Part shown: positions 33,217-37,929 of the stretch, piece by piece
Layout of the letters: each line of letters opens with the position of its first letter
How positions within the stretch are numbered: position 1 is the stretch's first letter
From: Planctomycetota bacterium
Lineage (GTDB): Bacteria > Planctomycetota > Phycisphaerae > WQYP01
Length of the DNA stretch: 37,929 bases
NCBI GenBank assembly: GCA_021805985.1
Contig: JAJZDN010000039.1
Coordinates: 1 to 37,929 of the forward strand
Reading direction: 5' to 3'
The notes under the pieces: model-generated
What the model saw: only the letters and a program-made list of their open reading frames with translations
What the model was told of the DNA's origin: nothing
Databases searched by the model: none
Translations under genes and position numbers: made by a program

Positions 33217-34569
33217 CTATTTTGAAAAGAATCCGTGATCGGCTACGGGCAGGATGTTGGGGGCTTCGTGGGTGGGGGTTGCCAGGTGAGGTTCCGGGGG
33301 TGCCAGCGGGGAGTCCGAGCTTGCGGGAATCCTGGGAATGATAGTTGTTGCCGCTGCGGCTTTTCCGCCCTGCTGATACACCATCCCCATTTTGAAGGCG
33401 ATCACCACCAGCCAGACAAACAAAACCATGTATATCCCCAGGGCCAAGCTGGTCGGGATAAGGACAATCACCAGCCCGAAGCTCACAAACATGGCGGTCA
33501 GGCCATAGCTGGTCAAGGCCGCCTGTTTAACCGACAAACCTCGCTTCAGCAGGAAGTGATGGAAATGGCCGGAGTCGGGCGAAAACACCGGGCGATGGTT
33601 GAGTTTTCGGCGCACGATGGCCAGAAAAGTATCGAGAATAGGCAGGCCAAAAATAACCAGCGATCCAAGGAACCAGCGGAATATGCCATCATTTCCGAAC
33701 ATGATGATCATTGCGCCGCAGACATAGCCCAAGAACATGCTGCCGGTATCACCCATAAAAATACTTGCCGGGTTGAAATTGTAAGGCAGGAAACCCAGCA
33801 CCGCCCCTAGCAACGCCAGGCTAAGCGTAATGCGTGTGGGGTTCATGGAAGCCACGCCGGCGGAGGGCACCGCGTTGCACGCCAGATACAAAGCCAACGC
33901 CAGATAACCCACAGCCATGATGCTGGTAACCCCGGAGCATAACCCATCCAGACCATCGAGCAGATTCATGGCATTGCTGGCTGACATGATAATTAGAACA
34001 GCCAAGACCGCGCTTAACATGCTGGCAAAAAGCATGTACGCCTGCGGATGCGATAACTGAATGGCGGGAATCCAACCGTGGCGTTCCAGCGGGAAAACCA
34101 GCATGTTGGCCAGATCAATACGAATACCGAAAAAGCCGGATCGATCAACACTAAGGAAAAACAGGAGCACCGCCCCCAGAAATTGCCCGAAGAGTTTCAG
34201 GCGGGGAGTAATACTGTAAACATCATCAATTAAGCCGCAGAGGACAACCGTGCCGGCTCCCAAAATAATCCCCGGGGGGACCTGCACGTTGGCTACAAGA
34301 TTGGGATCACTGTTCAGAGGTGTAATAAACACCGATACCAATACGCCGGCCATCCAGCCAATAAATGTGGCCACGCCACCCAAATAGGCAATGGGCCGCG
34401 TATGAATTTTGCGATGGCCGTCCGGCTCATCAACGACGCCATAGCGAAGCGCCAGTTGCCGCATGACGGGGGTAAGAAGTACCGTAACAAGAAAGGAGAC
34501 ATAAAACACCGGCATGTACGGCATAAGTACCGTAGCAGGTGAAAGCGAGTTAATAACTGTTGAAGGCAT
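33217..34569 (-). CDS. Undecaprenyl-phosphate glycosyl-1-phosphate transferase (WecA/TagO/MraY family)
   Basis: A 450-residue polytopic enzyme of glycosyltransferase family 4. It transfers a sugar-1-phosphate from a UDP-sugar to undecaprenyl phosphate at the cytoplasmic membrane face, starting O-antigen, teichoic-acid or other polymer synthesis. Motifs in order: VDEPDGHRKIHTRPIAYLGG near residue 45, the Mg-binding GLIDDVYSITPRLKL, NAMNLLDGLDGLC, PASIFMGDTGSMFLG, and the cytoplasmic loop PILDTFLAIVRRKL with GHFHHFLLKRG, which marks the WecA/TagO subgroup rather than MraY. About eleven helices are predicted. The last 50 residues are Pro/Ala-rich. The ATG at 34569 is in a position that fits the family start. 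No other polymer genes are next to it. Confidence 0.9.
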   Translation of the reverse strand: MPSTVINSLSPATVLMPYMPVFYVSFLVTVLLTPVMRQLALRYGVVDEPDGHRKIHTRPIAYLGGVATFIGWMAGVLVSVFITPLNSDPNLVANVQVPPGIILGAGTVVLCGLIDDVYSITPRLKLFGQFLGAVLLFFLSVDRSGFFGIRIDLANMLVFPLERHGWIPAIQLSHPQAYMLFASMLSAVLAVLIIMSASNAMNLLDGLDGLCSGVTSIMAVGYLALALYLACNAVPSAGVASMNPTRITLSLALLGAVLGFLPYNFNPASIFMGDTGSMFLGYVCGAMIIMFGNDGIFRWFLGSLVIFGLPILDTFLAIVRRKLNHRPVFSPDSGHFHHFLLKRGLSVKQAALTSYGLTAMFVSFGLVIVLIPTSLALGIYMVLFVWLVVIAFKMGMVYQQGGKAAAATTIIPRIPASSDSPLAPPEPHLATPTHEAPNILPVADHGFFSK

Positions 34570-34747
34570 ACAAATTCCGCAGTGGGGCCATTACGTTCTT
34601 GTAAACTCCCGGTTAGTTGGCGGGCGGTCATCTCCCTCCGTACCCAACTTCACTGTTATGAAGTATACAACCGCCTGAAACTCCTTTGCAAACAAAAAGA
34701 CCAAATAATTCGTCCAATAAGCCATCGCTTAACCTAAGGGCTTATCC

Positions 34748-34769
34748 GAGTAATCGCTAGTGATTACTC
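34748..34769. promoter_or_regulatory. 22-bp near-perfect palindrome
   Basis: GAGTAATC and GATTACTC flank GCTAGT; ten of eleven symmetric pairs match. Such continuous symmetry suits a dimeric repressor or activator. It lies between two divergent genes. Confidence 0.5.
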
Positions 34770-34784
34770 ACAAAGGCACTTACC

Positions 34785-34881
34785 TTATCGGCGAAAACAG
34801 CAACCGATAATCGTTATTATTTTATTGGCCGATAAAATGCGTCAAATTCCGCTTTACTGACAATCAGTCGTTGGCCGATAT
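34785..34881. promoter_or_regulatory. Cluster of four CCGATA motifs
   Basis: TTATCGG (34785-34791, inverted), CCGATAA (34804-34810), CCGATAA (34829-34835) and CCGATAT (34875-34881). The last overlaps the -10 element of the proposed sigma-gene promoter. Confidence 0.45.
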
Positions 34882-34884
34882 AAT
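34857..34884 (+). promoter_or_regulatory. Sigma70-like promoter of the ECF sigma operon
   Basis: CTGACA (34857-34862), 16-base spacer, perfect TATAAT (34879-34884). It lies about 105 bp before the sigma-factor start. Confidence 0.5.
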
Positions 34885-34990
34885 AAGAGTCCCAATACGC
34901 AGCCAGAAGATTGCATGCATCCGAATCAGTCACGGATGGAATTTATGAAGAATCTGCAACTTGGCGGTTTTTATTGCGTTATAACTCTTG

Positions 34991-35539
34991 ATGCCGGGAA
35001 GCAGAATGCCAGGTCAGACAACGGCAAGCCGACAGTTTGAAGCGGCTGTCCATGCTAACATGGGTCGGCTGATTGCCCTGGCGCGGTCGATGCTCGGGTC
35101 GCAAATGCGCGATTCCAAGCAGGCCGAAGACATGGTTCAGGACGCTCTCCTGAAACTATTCCGCCATTGCGAATCTTATAATTGGGATGATGGCGGATGG
35201 TCGCTAATGGCAAAGGCGGTGTCGCGGAATGTCATCAGTTGTCGCCGCCGCAAAATCGGTCGATCCCTGGATGCGGATGACGGTTTGTACGACGGCATAG
35301 GCAAGGAAAACGACCCGGCGGAAGCGCCCCTGACTGCCGAAACAGTCGAACTGGTGCGCCAGCACATTGCGTTACTCCCCGATGACTGGCGTGACGCCTT
35401 GGTGCTGCGGGAGCAACAGGGTATGGGATATCGTGAAATATCCGAGACCTTGGGCGCAACGGAATCTCAGGTTAAGACCTGGCTCCACCGCGCTAGAATG
35501 AGATTAGCCAAGTCGCTTAAATCGCACTTGGAGCAATAA
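34991..35539 (+). CDS. ECF-type RNA polymerase sigma factor
   Basis: A sigma factor of about 182 residues with regions 2 and 4 only. Region 2 spans about residues 22-92: LIALARSMLGSQ, the core-binding QAEDMVQDALLKLFRHC, and the -10-reading end GGWSLMAKAVSRNVISCRRRK. Region 4 is at about 117-180: LLPDDWRDALVLREQQGMGYREISETLGATESQVKTWLHRARMRL, the -35-reading helix-turn-helix. The start is uncertain: the TTG at 34988 and the ATGs at 34991 and 35006 are all possible; the last has GGAAG four bases ahead, which is rather close. It is followed after 75 bp by a membrane protein that looks like its anti-sigma factor. The upstream CCGATA cluster may be its own target or that of another regulator. Confidence 0.9.
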   Translation: MPGSRMPGQTTASRQFEAAVHANMGRLIALARSMLGSQMRDSKQAEDMVQDALLKLFRHCESYNWDDGGWSLMAKAVSRNVISCRRRKIGRSLDADDGLYDGIGKENDPAEAPLTAETVELVRQHIALLPDDWRDALVLREQQGMGYREISETLGATESQVKTWLHRARMRLAKSLKSHLEQ

Positions 35540-35614
35540 TTGCGGCCCAGGCTGATAGATATTGGCCAAAGGGCAACACAGCGAAAGGATCAGCGGGTTT
35601 CAAAGAGGTGCTTT

Positions 35615-36193
35615 ATGCGGGAAACCGATTACATTACATTGGAACTGTATCTGGACGGAGAACTACCGGACAGAGAAAAAGCTGCGATGGAACAGCGATT
35701 GGCAACCGAGCCGGCCTTGGCGCAGGCGCTGTCGCATCTTAAGCAAGCCAGAACACTGCGTATGGCGGCCCTTGAATCTTACGCGCCTGATACGGTGGAA
35801 TCGCAGCGTCTGGCCGAAGGAGCCATAGCCTATTGCCGAGAAAATCAGCATGCCCCTATTGGCCGCATTTTGGAATCACGTGCTACAACAGTCTGGGTGA
35901 AACGGCTTGGCATGGCAGCGGCGTGTGTGCTTATCGCGGCGGGCAGTTACTTTGCGGGGCGTGGTTCTGTGACGTCGGCAACACAACCGGCAACCGCCCC
36001 CGCAACGTCTTCAATTATTGGTTATACTGTGCAAATCAGCACGCCCAGTGGACAAGTTGTGTCACAACGGTTTGCGACGTATCAGCAGGCCAAAGCCTTT
36101 GCACAAACGTACACCGCTGATGAACAGGCGGTGAGCAATCACCCGATTGCCGCCCCGCAAGTGGCATCGGCATCAAATACGGGTGTGTTTTAA
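35615..36193 (+). CDS. Probable membrane anti-sigma factor
   Basis: A 192-residue protein. The N-terminal part (LELYLDGELPDREKAAMEQRLATEPALAQALSHLKQ) has the pattern of anti-sigma domains of the zinc-finger-like class but lacks the HxxxCxxC metal ligands. A single membrane helix, LGMAAACVLIAAGSYFAG, lies near residue 110. The outside part is short and Ala/Thr-rich, then has a small fold IIGYTVQISTPSGQVVSQRFATYQQAKAFAQTY. GAGGTG stands five bases before ATG 35615; the open frame upstream to 35540 has no start of quality. Its place right after the sigma gene supports the role: holding the sigma factor at the membrane until a signal arrives. The binding itself is inferred. Confidence 0.75.
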   Translation: MRETDYITLELYLDGELPDREKAAMEQRLATEPALAQALSHLKQARTLRMAALESYAPDTVESQRLAEGAIAYCRENQHAPIGRILESRATTVWVKRLGMAAACVLIAAGSYFAGRGSVTSATQPATAPATSSIIGYTVQISTPSGQVVSQRFATYQQAKAFAQTYTADEQAVSNHPIAAPQVASASNTGVF

Positions 36194-36225
36194 GACTCTG
36201 GGCAGTGGTGATTATTCGGAATTCG

Positions 36226-37668
36226 ATGATTATATACATGCAATATTCTGGAACCGTCGGCAAATGGAAGACCGGTGCCGCAGCGCTGGTTGCGGGGATT
36301 GCGATTTTGACTTTTGCCCTTTCGGCCAGGCTGGCGATGGCGCAAGTGGCGAAAAATACTGCCGACAATCCGGCCACCCCGGGCGTTGCGGGTCCCGCCA
36401 AACGTGGTGCTGGGATTCTGGAACAATTAAGCCATCAATCGCAAGCATTTTACGGCACACTGCAAAATTCGTTTGTCACGGTGGAAATGGATCCTAACCC
36501 TCTGCATCTATTGCCAAAGAAAATCCAGAAGAACTTTCTTCTCTGGGAGAAACACTGGGTCGTGCAGCATGATTTCCGAGCCAATCCTAACGCTCATCGA
36601 GAAGGGCCTTCGGAACCGCGGATTGTCATTAAACCGGATTTAAGATCAGCCGGGAAGAAAAAGCTCGTGCTAAATCACAGCCAGCAGGAACGACTGGGAG
36701 ATATTAACCATCACGCGGTGGCTGAGATTTTTCTGATTCGCCATTATCTTTTTGAAACCCATCCGCTGCCCCCGCAGGAATTCTGGCCGGAAATTAAACT
36801 TATTAATGCCCGTCTGGCCTCACTATCCCCCCACAGCCGCAACACAATTCGCGGGTTAATTGTTGGACAGCGGGGTTATATTGTTATCCCTGCAGTGATT
36901 GCACCGGCTGACGACACACGCCCCGTAACGATCTGGAATTCCCGAGGCAAGAAATATTCGGCTTATATTCTTGGTGTGAAGGAAACAATGGGGGTAACGG
37001 TCCTGGCGATCAAGGGGCACCCAAAACTTCACGGCGTAAGTTTAATCCGGCATCCATTGCATCCAGCCGAGTTGCTCTTTGCGGTTAATGCAACCTCCGC
37101 TTCTGCCCATTGGATTATGCCGTTGGGCGGAAAGCCGGTGAACTTTCCGCGCCATGGCCGCCACGACATGGACCACGGGCCGGGCATGGGTGGGCTGATG
37201 GGAAAGTCGTCCGCATTTGTATTTAATTTGCGCGGGCACCTGGCGGCACTGAATCTACAAAATGGATTTTTCCCGTTGAATAACAACCGCCGGGCGCTCA
37301 AAAGTTTTCTCCTCACCGGTTCGCCACAAACACCGAGGTTTGGTATTCGCTTTGCGATGATTAAAGCCAATGATCCGCTACGAAAACGCATGGCGGATTT
37401 GGGCGATAAACCGGCGATGCAAGTTATCGGCACTTTTCCGCATTCGCCGGCTGCCCGAGCAGGCGTGAAAAAAGGGGACATCATCATTGCCATCGACGGC
37501 GCTTCGATCCTGGATTTTCACGCCATTCATCGCCATATTATGGCCAATCCAAAAAATGTAGTACTGACCATTCTGCGGCATGGCAAGAATATCCATATCA
37601 GCATGAGTTTGCGCTTTGGGCGCAAGCGGCCTGGAAATGGCCATCCCGTCAAAGCACCGAACCGCTGA
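36226..37668 (+). CDS. HtrA-like PDZ protein with degenerate protease domain
   Basis: A protein of about 480 residues. The N-terminus has a membrane anchor or signal (AAALVAGIAILTFALSARLAMA). The middle aligns by eye with DegP/DegS: GQRGYIVIPAVIAPADDTRPVTIWNSRGKKYSAYILGV stands where DegP reads GYIVTNNHVV...SDGREFDAKLVG. The catalytic His is replaced (IPAVIA) and the Asp of the TDLALI motif is also gone (MGVTVLAI). GKSSAFVFNLRGHLAALN takes the place of GNSGGALVNLNGELIGIN, keeping a Ser but losing the oxyanion-hole glycines. A PDZ domain follows (QVIGTFPHSPAARAGVKKGDIIIAIDGASI) near residues 395-465. The start is unclear: GTG 36205 and ATGs 36226 and 36238 are in frame. It lies 11-32 bp after the anti-sigma gene and is probably cotranscribed. 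Confidence 0.72.
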   Translation: MIIYMQYSGTVGKWKTGAAALVAGIAILTFALSARLAMAQVAKNTADNPATPGVAGPAKRGAGILEQLSHQSQAFYGTLQNSFVTVEMDPNPLHLLPKKIQKNFLLWEKHWVVQHDFRANPNAHREGPSEPRIVIKPDLRSAGKKKLVLNHSQQERLGDINHHAVAEIFLIRHYLFETHPLPPQEFWPEIKLINARLASLSPHSRNTIRGLIVGQRGYIVIPAVIAPADDTRPVTIWNSRGKKYSAYILGVKETMGVTVLAIKGHPKLHGVSLIRHPLHPAELLFAVNATSASAHWIMPLGGKPVNFPRHGRHDMDHGPGMGGLMGKSSAFVFNLRGHLAALNLQNGFFPLNNNRRALKSFLLTGSPQTPRFGIRFAMIKANDPLRKRMADLGDKPAMQVIGTFPHSPAARAGVKKGDIIIAIDGASILDFHAIHRHIMANPKNVVLTILRHGKNIHISMSLRFGRKRPGNGHPVKAPNR

Positions 37669-37671
37669 AAA

Positions 37672-37687
37672 ACCAATTACGATTGGT
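37672..37687 (+). terminator. Hairpin after the PDZ gene
   Basis: ACCAAT and ATTGGT flank TACG, a UNCG-type tetraloop. The stem is six pairs and no T-run follows, so it is a weak terminator candidate. Confidence 0.3.
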
Positions 37688-37784
37688 GAATCATGAGGTT
37701 GGCTGGCCGCGCGCCGTGATCAACTCAAGACGTCAGGGAACTGTATTAAAATAATTTCGCGGCGTGCGCTGCACTCCTACGTGG

Positions 37785-37808
37785 CACCACCGGCAGAGCC
37801 GGCGGCTA
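37785..37808. repeat. Dispersed palindromic (REP-like) repeat, copy B
   Basis: Identical over 24 bases to 22637-22660. In copy A the repeat continues into TGTGGTGTTATCAGCG; here it stops at GGCTA and the intron-like sequence begins with GTGCG. Confidence 0.8.
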
Positions 37809-37929
37809 GTGCGATGGAGAGTGTATTGAGACAGGAGGATGCAAGTTTCTCCCGGATCGATGTTCCGATCCGTAGTCGAAGGTCATTGCGTTGCCGCGAG
37901 GCAAGGTGAAGAGCAACCGGAGACGAACA
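37809..37929 (+). ncRNA. Possible 5' end of a group II intron (cut by window edge)
   Basis: The sequence begins GTGCG, the usual 5' end of bacterial group II introns, directly after the dispersed repeat. It then forms RNA-like structure: GGAG (37834-37837) with CTCC (37849-37852); CGGATCG (37853-37859) with CGATCCG (37866-37872); and TTGCC-GCGA-GGCAA (37891-37904), a perfect stem closed by a GNRA tetraloop. The stretches GATGCAAGTTTCT, CCGTAGTCGAAGG and GAGACGAAC resemble domain I of known introns from memory. The reverse-transcriptase gene and domains II-VI would lie beyond the window. An alternative is another structured mobile RNA. Confidence 0.5.

Larger units (their letters stand above)
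34570..34990. other. Regulatory region between the WecA-like and sigma-factor genes
   Basis: No gene in these 420 bp. Visible are a hairpin with arms ATAAGCC (34717-34723) and GGCTTAT (34739-34745), a near-perfect 22-bp palindrome (34748-34769), an inverted repeat TTATCGG/CCGATAA (34785-34810), two copies of TTGGCCGATA (34825-34834, 34871-34880) and a promoter at 34857-34884. Confidence 0.6.

Overview
The window looks like a chromosomal stretch of a Planctomycetota bacterium, most likely of the Phycisphaerae type. The inference rests on several large secreted proteins built of Gly/Asn/Thr-rich beta-strand repeats that end in PEP-CTERM sorting tails, on a LuxR regulator with long non-coding DNA around it, and on many short palindromic dispersed repeats. 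No rRNA or taxonomic marker settles this.

Layout. 1-8215 (minus strand): argH (3' part only), a fumarylacetoacetate-hydrolase family enzyme, a zinc-ribbon protein of unknown function, a 1212-residue TPR protein and a LuxR-type regulator. 8216-8927: a 712-bp gene-free region between the regulator and the divergent surface-protein array. It holds two near-identical 18-bp dyads, a LacI-type operator-like site and several hairpins. 8928-22679 (plus strand): five secreted proteins in a row. Genes 2+3 (beta-strand-repeat protein, then Gly-rich protein) and genes 4+5 form a duplicated pair. Gene 1 and gene 5 lack the PEP-CTERM tail. 22841-23623: a rhomboid-like membrane protein without the protease serine motif. 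23648-27286 (minus): a complete ribose-type sugar ABC importer (binding lipoprotein, double ATPase, permease) with a good sigma70-like promoter. 27632-27718: tRNA-Ser(UGA). 27809-30096 (minus): an SMR guanidinium-exporter-like protein and an MsbA-like ABC exporter. 30097-32453: an accessory patch with dispersed repeats, a DUF4926/DUF6883 pair (the latter 5'-truncated) and a UPF0175/PIN (DUF3368) toxin-antitoxin pair. 32569-34569: smpB and a WecA/MraY-type glycosyl-1-phosphate transferase. 34570-37668: a regulatory region followed by an ECF sigma factor, a probable membrane anti-sigma factor and an HtrA-like PDZ protein whose catalytic His and Asp appear lost. 37785-37929: a copy of a dispersed palindromic repeat followed directly by what looks like the 5' end of a group II intron, cut off by the window edge.

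How the parts may work together. The regulator and operator-like sites suggest the surface-protein array is controlled both by the neighbouring LuxR protein and by a carbohydrate-responsive LacI-family protein. The sigma/anti-sigma/HtrA-like set resembles an envelope-stress circuit in which the protease has become a sensor. These links are inferences from position and motif. No exosortase gene is present in the window.
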